This document shows positions 52,631-63,659 of a stretch of DNA of 64,000 bases, in pieces; the first letter of the stretch is position 1, and each line of letters opens with the position of its first letter. Source of the DNA: Pararhizobium arenae (GTDB lineage Bacteria > Pseudomonadota > Alphaproteobacteria > Rhizobiales > Rhizobiaceae); contig NZ_MOOY01000006.1 in the NCBI RefSeq assembly GCF_001931685.1, positions 1 to 64,000 of the forward strand. The letters are read 5' to 3'. The position numbers and the translations under genes are program-made. The notes beneath the pieces are model-generated. The model searched no databases. It worked only from the letters and a program-made list of their open reading frames with translations, and was not told the DNA's origin.

Positions 52631-54352
52631 TTACTTCTGCCAGCTCTTGACCAGTTCGTCGTAGTTGACGGTGATCGGCTTTTCCTTCTCGTTTTCGATC
52701 TTCAGCTGCGGCGCGAGGTTGCCGGCCTTGACGGCTTCCGCGTTCCAGTAGGCGAGATCGTGTTCCTCGGCGAGAACAGGACCCATTTCGCCCTGAACGC
52801 CTGCGCGTTCCAGACGTTCCAGGACCTTTTCCTGCTCGGCGCACAGCGAATCCATGGCTTCCTGGGCGGTTTTCGCGCCGGAGGAAGCATCACCGATTGC
52901 CTGCCACCACAGCTGGGCCAGCTTCGGATAGTCCGGGATGTTCGTGCCGGTCGGCGACCACTGAACGCGGGCCGGCGAACGGTAGAACTCGATCAGACCG
53001 CCAAGCTTCGGCGCACGTTCCGTGAAGCTCGGATGCTGAACCGTCGATTCGCGGATGAGCGTCAGGCCGACATGCGCCTTCTTGACGTCAACGGTCTTCG
53101 AGGTGACGAACTGCGCATAAAGCCATGCAGCCTTGGCGCGGTCGTCCGGGGTGGACTTCAGCAGCGTCCAGGAACCCACGTCCTGATAGCCGAGCTTCAT
53201 GCCGTCCTTCCAGTAGACGCCGTGCGGGCTCGGAGCGAAACGCCACTTCGGCGTGCCGTCCTCGTTGACGACAGGCAGGCCTTCCTTGACGAAATCGGCA
53301 GTGAACGCCGTGTAGGTGAACATCTGCTGGGCGACTTCACCCTGGGCAGGCACCGGACCGGCTTCGCCGAAGGTCATGCCCTGGGCAGCGGCCGGAGCGT
53401 AAGCCTTCAACCAGTCGAGGTACTTCTGGATGGCGTAAACCGAAGCCGGGCCGTTGGTGTCACCACCGCGCGCAACGCAGGAGCCGACCGGCTGGGACTT
53501 TTCGTTGACCTTGATGCCCCATTCGTCGACCGGCAGACCGTTTGGCAGGCCCTTGTCGCCGTTGCCGGCCATCGAAAGCCACGCGTCGGTGAAGCGCCAG
53601 CCGAGCGACGGGTCCTTCTTGCCGTAGTCCATGTGACCATAGACCTTCTTGCCGTCGATTTCGCGACCGGTGAAGAACTCGGCGATATCCTCGTAAGCGG
53701 ACCAGTTGACCGGAACGCCGAGGTCGTAGCCGTACTTCGCCTTGAAGTCGGCCTTGTTCTTCTCGTCGTTGAACCAGTCATAGCGGAACCAGTAGAGGTT
53801 CGCGAACTGCTGGTCGGGCAGCTGGTAGAGATCGCCGTCCGGAGCGGTCGTGAACTTGGTGCCGATGAAGTCATCGAGGTCGAGACCGGGGTTGGTCACG
53901 TCCTTGCCTTCGTTGGCCATCCACTTGGTCAGCGAACGGGCCTGCTGGTAGCGCCAGTGGGTGCCGATCAGGTCCGAGTCGTTGACATAGGCGTCATAGA
54001 CGTTTTCGCCGGACTGCATCTGCGTCTGCAGCTTTTCGACGACGTCGCCTTCGCCGATCAGGTCGTGGGTGATCTTGATGCCGGTGATGGCGGTGAAGGC
54101 CGGAGCCAGAACCTTTGATTCGTATTCATGCGTGGTGATGGTTTCGGAGACCACCTTGATGTCCATGCCTTCGAACGGCTTGGCGGCATCGATGAACCAC
54201 TGCATTTCCTTTTCCTGATCCGCGCGGGACAGCGACGAAAGATCGCCGATTTCCGCGTCCAGGAACTGTTTGGCTTCATCCATGCCCGCGAATGCGGTTC
54301 CGGTGAATGCCAGGAGCATTGCTGCCGTAGATGTCAGTAGGTGCCGTCGCAT
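52631..54352 (-). CDS. glpV: Glycerol ABC transporter substrate-binding protein GlpV
   Basis: Large periplasmic solute-binding protein (573 residues) with a type I signal peptide (LLTSTAAMLLAFTG, cleavage near AFAGMD). Its size and its place at the end of a glpR-D-S-T-P-Q-U-V operon match GlpV of the Rhizobium leguminosarum glycerol transporter. Motifs such as TTHEYESKVLAPAFT and TGTNIPDYPKLAQLWWQ are in line with that family. It follows glpU by 78 bp and is followed by a strong terminator. Confidence 0.9.
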   Translation of the reverse strand: MRRHLLTSTAAMLLAFTGTAFAGMDEAKQFLDAEIGDLSSLSRADQEKEMQWFIDAAKPFEGMDIKVVSETITTHEYESKVLAPAFTAITGIKITHDLIGEGDVVEKLQTQMQSGENVYDAYVNDSDLIGTHWRYQQARSLTKWMANEGKDVTNPGLDLDDFIGTKFTTAPDGDLYQLPDQQFANLYWFRYDWFNDEKNKADFKAKYGYDLGVPVNWSAYEDIAEFFTGREIDGKKVYGHMDYGKKDPSLGWRFTDAWLSMAGNGDKGLPNGLPVDEWGIKVNEKSQPVGSCVARGGDTNGPASVYAIQKYLDWLKAYAPAAAQGMTFGEAGPVPAQGEVAQQMFTYTAFTADFVKEGLPVVNEDGTPKWRFAPSPHGVYWKDGMKLGYQDVGSWTLLKSTPDDRAKAAWLYAQFVTSKTVDVKKAHVGLTLIRESTVQHPSFTERAPKLGGLIEFYRSPARVQWSPTGTNIPDYPKLAQLWWQAIGDASSGAKTAQEAMDSLCAEQEKVLERLERAGVQGEMGPVLAEEHDLAYWNAEAVKAGNLAPQLKIENEKEKPITVNYDELVKSWQK

Positions 54353-54430
54353 GATTTCCTCCCTTAAAGGTTTGCGAGTGCGGTTGCTTTCCGTCCGGCT
54401 CCTTCCCGGACGGCATTTCCAGTCCTTGCC

Positions 54431-54849
54431 TCAGACCAGCTTGAAGACGCCGAAAGCGTAGACAAGCGAGAGGGCAAGAGCCCACCACTGGCCGGTGCCG
54501 ACGAGGCCCAGCCAAGCGAGATTGATAAACGCGCTGCCAAGCAGCGAGATGAACAGACGGTCACCGCGCGTCGTCTCGAAGCGCAGGATGCCGACGCGCG
54601 GATTGCCGCCCGGACGGGCATATTCCCACACCGCCATCAGCGCGAGCAGCAGGAAGATGGTCAGGAAGAACATAGCCGTCGGGAAGGTCCATGCCATCCA
54701 GCCGCCGCGAACCAGCGGTGCGAACCAGTCGCGCACGCCATCCTTGACCGGTAGCACCGAGACGAGCAGCCCGGCAATGGCGGCATAGACGGCAAGCACG
54801 ATGACGAGGGCCACCGGCCAGCGGTTGGGACGTTGCGAAACAGCGGCCA

Positions 54850-54850
<1 letters not shown>
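54431..54850 (-). CDS. glpU: Glycerol operon membrane protein GlpU (DUF2160)
   Basis: A 139-residue inner-membrane protein with about four helices and little else. It begins MAAVSQRPNRWPVALVIVL and matches the DUF2160-type GlpU in length, topology and place between glpQ and glpV. Its ATG at 54850 overlaps the TAA of glpQ by 1 bp, so it is translationally coupled. In R. leguminosarum its exact role in glycerol uptake is unclear. Confidence 0.85.
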
Positions 54851-55674
<824 letters not shown>

Positions 55675-55690
55675 GGTCGTTCCTCCTTTC

Positions 55691-56557
55691 TCAATTCTCG
55701 GCGTCGCTGTTGGTCATGACGGTGTAGAAGATCCACGACAGCAGCAGGATGATCAGGAAGTAGATGATCGATAGGGCTGCTGCCGGACCGAGGTCGAACT
55801 GGCCGATGGCCGTCTTGACGAGATCGATCGACAGGAAGGTCGTGGCATTGCCGGGGCCGCCGCCGGTGACGACGAAGGGCTCGGTGTAGATCATGAAACT
55901 GTCCATGAAGCGCAGGAGGAAGGCGATCAGCAGCACGCGCTTCATCTTCGGCAGCTGGATGTAGCGGAACACCGCCCAACGCGAGGCGCCATCGATACTG
56001 GCCGCCTGATAATAGGCATCCGGGATCGAGACGAGACCGGCATAGCAGAGCAGCACGACGAGGCTCGTCCAATGCCAGATATCCATGACGATCAGGGTGA
56101 TCCAGGCGTCGAAGACATTGTTGACGTAGTTGTAGGGAATGCCGAGCGCTGCCAGCGTATACCCGAGCAGGCCGATATCGACGCGACCGAACACCTGCCA
56201 GATCGTACCGACCACGTTCCACGGAATGAGCAGCGGCAGCGACATGAAGACGAGGCAGAAGGGCACGCCGAGACCCTTTTTCGGCATGTTGAGCGCGATC
56301 AGGATGCCGAGCGGGATTTCGATCGCGAGGATGATCGCCGAGAAGATCAGGTTGCGGGTGAGCGCATCCCAGAAACGGTCCGACTCGAGCACATCGGTGA
56401 ACCAGTCCGTGCCGGCCCAGAAGAATTCGTTATTGCCGAAGGTATCCTGCACCGAATAGTTCACCACCGTCATCAGGGGGATGACCGCCGAGAAGGCGAC
56501 GAGCACCAGCACCGGCAGCACCATGAACCAGGCCTTGTTGTTCCAGGTCTTTTCCAT
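55691..56557 (-). CDS. glpP: Glycerol ABC transporter permease GlpP
   Basis: A 288-residue inner-membrane permease of the MalF type with six helices. The EAA loop is AGLVSIPDAYYQAASIDG. It forms the channel with GlpQ. It starts 3 bp after glpT, so the genes are tightly coupled. Confidence 0.92.
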   Translation of the reverse strand: MEKTWNNKAWFMVLPVLVLVAFSAVIPLMTVVNYSVQDTFGNNEFFWAGTDWFTDVLESDRFWDALTRNLIFSAIILAIEIPLGILIALNMPKKGLGVPFCLVFMSLPLLIPWNVVGTIWQVFGRVDIGLLGYTLAALGIPYNYVNNVFDAWITLIVMDIWHWTSLVVLLCYAGLVSIPDAYYQAASIDGASRWAVFRYIQLPKMKRVLLIAFLLRFMDSFMIYTEPFVVTGGGPGNATTFLSIDLVKTAIGQFDLGPAAALSIIYFLIILLLSWIFYTVMTNSDAEN

Positions 56558-56560
56558 GGA

Positions 56561-57631
<1,071 letters not shown>

Positions 57632-57641
57632 GATGGTCTCC

Positions 57642-58724
57642 TCACGCCGCGTGGGCGGCTAGGCCGCCAGTTGCCCGACCATCCGGCGAAAAGGCCATCA
57701 GGTGACGGGTATCGACAAAGAGTTCGATGGCCGTGTCGGGATCGAAATCATGGATGCCATGCTCCAGCATGACCCAGCGGGAACCGGCGGCTTCCACATG
57801 GATGAAGCTTTCAGAACCGGCGATTTCCGAGATGATCACCCGCGCCTTGAGGGCGGCGGCAGAGGCATCCGGGCGCGCGATCGACAGATGATGCGGCTGG
57901 AAGGCAATGGTCACGGGACCATCGGCAACGGCAGACAGATGCGCCGGAACCGGCAGGACGACGAGGCCATCGCGCTCGAAATGGGCGCCCGCCTTGACGA
58001 GATTGACCGTATTCAGCGGCGGGTCGGCGAAAGTCTTGGCCGAAACGAGATCGACCGGGCTGCGATAGACCGAGATGGTGGGGCCGAACTGGGTGACGCG
58101 GCCTTCGCTCAAGGTCGCGGTATTGCCGCCGAGAAGCAGTGCTTCGGTCGGCTCCGTCGTCGCATAGACGAAGATCGAGCCGGTGGCGGCGAACAGCTTC
58201 GGCAGCTCTTCGCGCAGTTCCTCGCGTAGCTTGTAGTCGAGGTTGGCGAGCGGCTCGTCGAGCAGAACCAGGCTGGCATTCTTGACGATGGCGCGGGCAA
58301 GCGCCGTGCGCTGCTGCTGGCCGCCGGAAAGATTGAGAGGGGTGCGATCGAGATAGGGCGTGAGCTTCATCAGCTCGGCGGCCTTCTTGACTTCCCGGTC
58401 TATGGTAGCGGCATCCTTGCCGGCAATGCGCATCGGCGAGGCGATGTTTTCATACACGGTCATCGCCGGATAGTTGATGAATTGCTGGTAGACCATGGCG
58501 ACGCTGCGATCCTGCACGCGCACGCCGGTTACATCCTTGCCGTCGAAATGGATCGTGCCGGAGGTGGGCTTGTCCAGCCCCGCCATCAGCCGCATCAGCG
58601 ATGTCTTGCCGGAGAGTGTCGGGCCGAGCAGCACGTTCAGCGACCCCCGCTCCAGCACAAGGTTGGTCGGGTGGATATGCGTATCCGCCCCAACAACCTT
58701 GGTTATGTTTTTCAGTTCAAGCAT
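57642..58724 (-). CDS. glpS: Glycerol ABC transporter ATPase GlpS, missing switch histidine
   Basis: A 360-residue MalK/UgpC-type ABC ATPase. Walker A (LGPTLSGKTSL), Q-loop (VYQQFINYP), signature (LSGGQQQRTALARA) and Walker B (VLLDEPLANLD) are normal. The switch region, normally VTHDQ, reads YATTEPTEALLLG, so the histidine that positions the attacking water is replaced by threonine. C-terminal OB-fold domain follows. It would form a heterodimer with GlpT. It lies 43 bp after glpD. Confidence 0.92.
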   Translation of the reverse strand: MLELKNITKVVGADTHIHPTNLVLERGSLNVLLGPTLSGKTSLMRLMAGLDKPTSGTIHFDGKDVTGVRVQDRSVAMVYQQFINYPAMTVYENIASPMRIAGKDAATIDREVKKAAELMKLTPYLDRTPLNLSGGQQQRTALARAIVKNASLVLLDEPLANLDYKLREELREELPKLFAATGSIFVYATTEPTEALLLGGNTATLSEGRVTQFGPTISVYRSPVDLVSAKTFADPPLNTVNLVKAGAHFERDGLVVLPVPAHLSAVADGPVTIAFQPHHLSIARPDASAAALKARVIISEIAGSESFIHVEAAGSRWVMLEHGIHDFDPDTAIELFVDTRHLMAFSPDGRATGGLAAHAA

Positions 58725-58767
58725 TACCAGGCTTCCTCCCAGCCGGAGCTAAAATGGCATATCGCCC

Positions 58768-60285
58768 TCAGGCGACGTCGCGCATCTTCTCCCGCATAAA
58801 TTCCTCCAGTCCGGCAACATCAGCCGGACCCACTTTCAGGCCGAGCTTGGTGCGGCGCCACAACACGTCTTCAGCGTATCGCGCCCACTCCCTGTTCATC
58901 AGCCAGACAACTTCAACTTCGTAGAGATCCGCACCGAAATGGCGGCCGAGATCGGCAACAGTCTTCGCCTCTCCCAGCAGGCGCGCCGCGAGCGTACCAT
59001 AAAGACGGACGAGACGCCGCGCATGGCGATCTTCCAGGAATGAATAGCGGCTCTTGAGCGCCGAGACCTGCGCCTCGTAACCGGTCGCGGGAAAATCGCC
59101 ACCGGGAAGCGAGCTGCCGGCCGTCCAGGGCGCACCCTTGGCACCGATCGCTTCCACGATTTTTTCCATCGCGTGTTCGCCGAGGCGACGATAGGTGGTG
59201 AGCTTGCCGCCGAAGATATTCAGAACCGGCGCATTGCCGGCATCGCCCTCGACCTTCAGCACATAATCGCGTGTCGCTTCCTGTGCTTTGGAAGCGCCGT
59301 CGTCGAACAGCGGCCGCACGCCGGAATAGGTCCAGACGATATCGGCGGTCTCTACCGGCTCCTTGAAATATTCACTGGCGGCCTTGCAGAGATACTCTGT
59401 CTCCGCATCGCTGATGCGGACCTCGTGGGGATCGCCGGTATAGTCCTGATCGGTGGTGCCGATCAGCGTAAAATCCGTTTCGTACGGAATGGCGAAGATG
59501 ATGCGGCCATCGGGATTCTGGAAGAAATAGGCGCGCGGATCATCGAACTTCTTGCGCACGACGATGTGACTGCCCTGCACGAGGCGGACATTGTGGGCGC
59601 TGTTCTTCCCGAACACGCCGGACAAAACCACATCGATCCAGGGGCCGGCCGCATTGACGAGCATGCGCGCCTTGAAGCTGCGGATCGTGCCGGTGGCGCG
59701 ATCTTCGACATCGATATGCCAGAGACCGCCATCACGCCGCGCCGACGTCACGCGGCTGCGGCTCATGATAAGGGCGCCGCGATCGGCGGCATCGCGGGCG
59801 TTCAGCACCACCATGCGGGCATCATCAACCCAGCCATCGGAATATTCGAACGCCTTGGTGAACAGCGCCTTCAGCGGCTTTGCCGCCGGATCGCGCCGCA
59901 TGTCGAGCGTCTTTGTTGCCGGCAACAGCTTGCGGCCGCCGATATGATCATAAAGGAACAGGCCAAGGCGGATGAGCCAGGCCGGACGAATGCCGCCCTT
60001 GTGGAACGGCAGCACGAAGCGCATCGGCCAGATGATATGCGGCGCCATCGCCCAGAGCACTTCGCGCTCCATCAGCGATTCCCGCACGAGACGAAATTCA
60101 TAATGTTCGAGATACCGCAGCCCACCATGAATGAGCTTGGTCGCGGCCGAGGATGTGCCGGACGCGAAATCGTTCATTTCGGCAAGGGCGACCTTGTACC
60201 CACGGCCAGACGCATCGCGTGCGATACCGCAGCCGTTTATACCGCCACCGATGACGAAGATGTCGAATTGATCCTGCGCAGGCAC
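58768..60285 (-). CDS. glpD: Glycerol-3-phosphate dehydrogenase GlpD
   Basis: FAD-dependent, membrane-associated enzyme that oxidises glycerol 3-phosphate to dihydroxyacetone phosphate. The FAD loop VIGGGINGCGIARDASGRG lies near the N-terminus, ASGTSSAATKLIHGGLRYL follows, and the C-terminal domain is present; about 505 residues fits E. coli GlpD (501). The start chosen is GTG at 60285, with GGAG 7 nt upstream, rather than a TTG at 60318. No glycerol kinase (glpK) is in the window. It follows glpR by 127 bp, which contain candidate GlpR sites. Confidence 0.94.
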   Translation of the reverse strand: MPAQDQFDIFVIGGGINGCGIARDASGRGYKVALAEMNDFASGTSSAATKLIHGGLRYLEHYEFRLVRESLMEREVLWAMAPHIIWPMRFVLPFHKGGIRPAWLIRLGLFLYDHIGGRKLLPATKTLDMRRDPAAKPLKALFTKAFEYSDGWVDDARMVVLNARDAADRGALIMSRSRVTSARRDGGLWHIDVEDRATGTIRSFKARMLVNAAGPWIDVVLSGVFGKNSAHNVRLVQGSHIVVRKKFDDPRAYFFQNPDGRIIFAIPYETDFTLIGTTDQDYTGDPHEVRISDAETEYLCKAASEYFKEPVETADIVWTYSGVRPLFDDGASKAQEATRDYVLKVEGDAGNAPVLNIFGGKLTTYRRLGEHAMEKIVEAIGAKGAPWTAGSSLPGGDFPATGYEAQVSALKSRYSFLEDRHARRLVRLYGTLAARLLGEAKTVADLGRHFGADLYEVEVVWLMNREWARYAEDVLWRRTKLGLKVGPADVAGLEEFMREKMRDVA

Positions 60286-60352
60286 GCCTTCTCTCCCCCC
60301 ACTTTTCGCATCGCACAATTTTGCGCATTTGCGAAAGTAAATTTAGTTAAAG

Positions 60353-60381
60353 CGAAAATTTTTCGAATGTCAAACGAATGT
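60353..60381. promoter_or_regulatory. Candidate GlpR operator sites upstream of glpD
   Basis: CGAAAATTTTTCG at 60353-60365 is a perfect odd-centred palindrome. CGAATGT occurs at 60364-60370 and 60375-60381, spaced 11 bp, about one helical turn. They lie between glpR and glpD, about 70-95 bp before the glpD start. DeoR-family regulators such as GlpR bind repeats of TTCG/CGAA type. Confidence 0.55.
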
Positions 60382-60412
60382 TACAGGAAAAACATACGCT
60401 CGTGCCCTGCGC

Positions 60413-61183
60413 TCAGCGCCGCGCACTGGTTTCAATCAGCCGAACGTCCTGTTCCTGGCAGATCACGCGCACGTTTTCGACCGGACAGCTATCGGTGATA
60501 AAGGTGTGAACCTGGCTAATATGGCCGATGCGCACCGGGGCCGTGCGTTCGAATTTGGTCGAATCGGAGACCAAGATAACGTGGCGGGCATTGGCGATGA
60601 TCGCCTGCGCCACTTTCACTTCGCGATAATCGAAATCCAGAAGCGCGCCATCCTGATCGATCGCGGAGGCACCGATGACCGCGTAATCGACCTTGAACTG
60701 GCGGATGAAATCAACCGCGGCTTCACCGACGATACCGCCATCGGCACCGCGCACCACGCCGCCGGCAATCACCACCTCGATGGAGGGGAAGACACGCAAG
60801 CGATTGGCAACGTTGATGTTGTTGGTAATGATCATCAACTCTTTGTGGTCAAGCAACGCTTCGCCCACCGCTTCTGTGGTCGTGCCGATATTGATGAACA
60901 GTGAGGAATTGTGCGGGATCATGGCGGCGGCGGCGGCGCCGATCGCCTGCTTTTCCCCGGCCGCGATCGACCGGCGCGCTTCGTATTTCACATTTTCGTT
61001 TCCGCTCGGAAATATCGCGCCGCCGTGAATGCGGGTCAGCACGCGCGCATCACAGAGATCGTTTAAATCCTTGCGGATGGTCTGCGGCGTTACCGCAAAA
61101 CGGCCGGCCAGTTCATCGACCAGCACACGACCTTCCGTCTTTGCAAGCTCGAGGATTTCGGACTGTCGGCCCGTCAGATACAT
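60413..61183 (-). CDS. glpR: GlpR, DeoR-family glycerol regulator
   Basis: A 256-residue DeoR-type repressor. The N-terminal helix-turn-helix (ILELAKTEGRVLVDELAGRFAVTPQTIRKDLNDL) and the C-terminal sugar-phosphate-sensing domain (LFINIGTTTEAVGEAL, ASAIDQDGALLDFDYREVKVAQAI) are typical. Glycerol 3-phosphate is the likely effector. First gene of the glp operon, with CGAAA/TTTCG-type repeats both upstream and downstream, consistent with autoregulation. Confidence 0.93.
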   Translation of the reverse strand: MYLTGRQSEILELAKTEGRVLVDELAGRFAVTPQTIRKDLNDLCDARVLTRIHGGAIFPSGNENVKYEARRSIAAGEKQAIGAAAAAMIPHNSSLFINIGTTTEAVGEALLDHKELMIITNNINVANRLRVFPSIEVVIAGGVVRGADGGIVGEAAVDFIRQFKVDYAVIGASAIDQDGALLDFDYREVKVAQAIIANARHVILVSDSTKFERTAPVRIGHISQVHTFITDSCPVENVRVICQEQDVRLIETSARR

Positions 61184-61201
61184 GGATGTTCCCCCGCCCT
61201 A

Positions 61202-61234
61202 TTTCGTTTTCTTTCATAATAGGCAAAAACGAAA
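61202..61234 (-). promoter_or_regulatory. Inverted repeat TTTCGTTTT-N15-AAAACGAAA upstream of glpR
   Basis: Two 9-bp perfect inverted arms (61202-61210 and 61226-61234) lie 18 bp before the glpR start and 117 bp before the divergent dehydrogenase start. The core TTTCG/CGAAA resembles the sites in front of glpD, so GlpR is the probable binder. It could control both directions. Confidence 0.55.
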
Positions 61235-61350
61235 GCGGAGCAAATGGGGAAATCAAGCCATTTGGGAGGAGCGACCCCGTTACGGCGGCCATTGCATTGC
61301 AATTGCTACATGAATGGGTCAGCGTGATTTTATGACGGGAGGATTGCAAA

Positions 61351-62121
61351 ATGTTTCACCCATCCTTGTTCAAGGGAATGAACGTTGTCGTGACCGGCGC
61401 GGGGCGCGGCATCGGCCTTGAGGTTGCGCGCCTGTTTCTCGATTGCGGCGCGCATGTGCTGCTGCATGCAGGACGCAGTTCGCAAGGCGAGATGCCGGAT
61501 TTCCTTCAGGCCGCAGTCGAGGAAGCGCGCGCGCATATCGTTTATGGCGACTTCCTGACTGATCAGGGCATTGAGGATGTCGTGCGCCGCGCAGACAGCC
61601 TGTTCGAACACGTCGATGTGCTGATCAACAATGCCGGCACCATGGTCGGGCGCTTTCCGGCGGCGGAGCTGACGGACGATCAATACGAGACAGTTGTGCA
61701 GCTCAACCAGACCTCGGTGGTCGAGATCACCCGCGGACTGCTGCCGCAATTGCGCCGCGCGGCGCAGGGTGCGATCGTCAACACGGTTTCCATTTCCGCG
61801 CTGACGGGCGGCAGCGCCGGTTCGGCCATCTATTCGGCGAGCAAGGCTTTTGTCGCCACCTATTCGAAAGCCCTGGCACGCGAACTGGCGCCCGATGGCA
61901 TCCGCGTCAACTGCGTTTCGCCCGGCACGATTACCACCGATTTCCACGAGCGCTATTCGAGCGCGGAAAAGCTGGAAGCGACGCGGAAATCGATCCCGCT
62001 GCAGCGGCTCGGCACGCCGGAAGATTGCGCGCCGGCCTATCTCTTCCTCGCATCATCTGCGCTTTCCGGCTACATCACCGGCCAGGTGCTGGAGGTGAAT
62101 GGCGGCCAGCTGATCTGCTGA
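61351..62121 (+). CDS. Short-chain dehydrogenase/reductase
   Basis: A 256-residue classical SDR. The cofactor loop is TGAGRGIGLE, NNAG follows, and the catalytic triad is Ser in NTVSISALTG with YSASK. The C-terminus EVNGGQLIC is typical. Substrate unknown; NAD(P) preference is not clear. It is divergent from glpR with 167 bp between, and it is followed by a LysR gene after 1 bp, so the two are co-transcribed. Confidence 0.9.
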   Translation: MFHPSLFKGMNVVVTGAGRGIGLEVARLFLDCGAHVLLHAGRSSQGEMPDFLQAAVEEARAHIVYGDFLTDQGIEDVVRRADSLFEHVDVLINNAGTMVGRFPAAELTDDQYETVVQLNQTSVVEITRGLLPQLRRAAQGAIVNTVSISALTGGSAGSAIYSASKAFVATYSKALARELAPDGIRVNCVSPGTITTDFHERYSSAEKLEATRKSIPLQRLGTPEDCAPAYLFLASSALSGYITGQVLEVNGGQLIC

Positions 62122-62122
62122 C

Positions 62123-63016
62123 ATGATCGACAAGCTGGAATTCTTCATCGCGTTGGCGCAGGAGCGGCATTTCGGCCGGGCGGCGGAGCTGTGCGGCATC
62201 ACCCAGCCGACGCTGTCCGCCGCCATCCGCCAGCTGGAGGATCAGCTGGGCGTAATGCTGGTCGTGCGCGGCGCCCGTTATCAGGGACTGACGCCGGAGG
62301 GCCAGCGGGTGCTGGAATGGGCTCGCCGAATCGTCGGCGACAGCCGCACCATGCGCGAGGAAATGCGGGCGGCGCGCAAGGGGCTCGTCGGTCATATCCG
62401 CATCGGCGCCGTCCCGACGACGCTGGCCATGGTGCCGAGCATCACCGGGCCGTTTCAGGAAAAACACCCGGAGGTGACGTTCAGCATCATCTCCACGACT
62501 TCGCTGAAAATCCTCGGCCTGTTGGAAAATCTGGAGATCGATGCCGGGCTGACCTATCTCGAAAACGAACCGCTGGGGCGGGTGACCAGCGTGCCGCTGC
62601 AGGTGGAGCGCTACCATCTGGTGACGGCGGCGGGAACGCCGCTTGCCGATCGCGAAAGCGTGACGTGGAAGGAAGTGAGCGGTCTTCGGCTTTGTCTATT
62701 GACCGCCGATATGCAGAACCGCCGCATCATCAACCAGCATTTTGCCGAGGCCGGCGCGGTTGCGGCACCGACGCTGGAATCCAACTCGATGATCGTGCTG
62801 TTTTCACATGTGCGTACCGGTCACTGGGCGAGCATCATGCCCTTCAACGTCGCGAATTCATTCGGTTTTCACAAGGACATCAAGATCATTCCGATCACCG
62901 AGCCCGATGCGCACCACACGGTTGGACTGGTTGCGACCCATCGCGAACCGTTCACGCCACTGGTTTCGGCCTTGCTGCACGAAGCACGCCTTTTGAGCGA
63001 GCGACAGATGGCTTGA
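62123..63016 (+). CDS. LysR-family regulator (probably of formate dehydrogenase)
   Basis: A 297-residue LysR protein: N-terminal helix-turn-helix (MIDKLEFFIALAQERHF, then GITQPTLSAAIRQLE) and a substrate-binding domain from about residue 90. It sits between an SDR gene and the fds operon, all in the same direction. LysR genes upstream of fdsGBACD are common in rhizobia and beta-proteobacteria, so control of formate oxidation is likely; the SDR is another possible target. Confidence 0.9.
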   Translation: MIDKLEFFIALAQERHFGRAAELCGITQPTLSAAIRQLEDQLGVMLVVRGARYQGLTPEGQRVLEWARRIVGDSRTMREEMRAARKGLVGHIRIGAVPTTLAMVPSITGPFQEKHPEVTFSIISTTSLKILGLLENLEIDAGLTYLENEPLGRVTSVPLQVERYHLVTAAGTPLADRESVTWKEVSGLRLCLLTADMQNRRIINQHFAEAGAVAAPTLESNSMIVLFSHVRTGHWASIMPFNVANSFGFHKDIKIIPITEPDAHHTVGLVATHREPFTPLVSALLHEARLLSERQMA

Positions 63017-63179
63017 TAGAAATTTTCTATCGCCCGACGAAACACCCGTATTGACCCGGAACGGCCCTGCTGCGAAGCTTTTTTTAAAGGAATAGGCGCG
63101 CGACGGGCGGGAGGCCTCATGGGCTGCCTTTGCTGATGCCGCATCGACAACAGGCTTTGGCTTGCCGGGAGGGAAGACC

Positions 63180-63659
63180 GTGAATTTGCATATGCCCGTG
63201 CCCGATATCGACGCGCGAACGCTCGCGATCGTCAATGAACTCAAGGGGCTGGAAGGCCCGCTGCTGCCGATCCTGCATGAGATCCAGGCCGAGTTCGGCT
63301 ATGTGCCGGAAGACTGTCTTCCCGTGATTGCACGCGAGCTCAACCTTTCCCGCGCCGAAGTGCATGGGGTCGTGACCTTCTATCACGATTATCGCCGCCA
63401 TCCCGCCGGCCGCCATGTATTAAAGCTCTGCCAGGCCGAGGCCTGCCAGTCGATGGGCTCTGATGCCGTCGCCGCGAAGGTAAAGGCGCTGCTCGGCATC
63501 GATTTCCATGAAACCACCGAGGATGGCGCGGTGACGCTGGAGCCGGTCTACTGTCTCGGGCTCTGTTCCACCGCACCCGCCGCGATGCTCGATGGCGAGG
63601 TGCATGGGAGGCTCGATGACGATGCCATTGCCGACCTCGTTGCGGAGGCGCGCCGATGA
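63180..63659 (+). CDS. fdsG: Formate dehydrogenase gamma subunit FdsG
   Basis: A 159-residue NuoE-like subunit of the soluble NAD-dependent formate dehydrogenase. It carries one [2Fe-2S] cluster with cysteines in CQAEAC and CLGLC, and HGVVTFYHDYR is typical of the NuoE fold. The start is GTG at 63180, with GGAGG 7 nt upstream; TTG at 63162 and ATG at 63192 are less likely. It overlaps fdsB by 4 bp. Confidence 0.9.
   Translation: MNLHMPVPDIDARTLAIVNELKGLEGPLLPILHEIQAEFGYVPEDCLPVIARELNLSRAEVHGVVTFYHDYRRHPAGRHVLKLCQAEACQSMGSDAVAAKVKALLGIDFHETTEDGAVTLEPVYCLGLCSTAPAAMLDGEVHGRLDDDAIADLVAEARR

Noticed and set aside
60286-60318. TTG start for glpD
   Set aside because: The downstream GTG has a strong GGAG site at the right distance, and the extra 11 residues are unlike the family.
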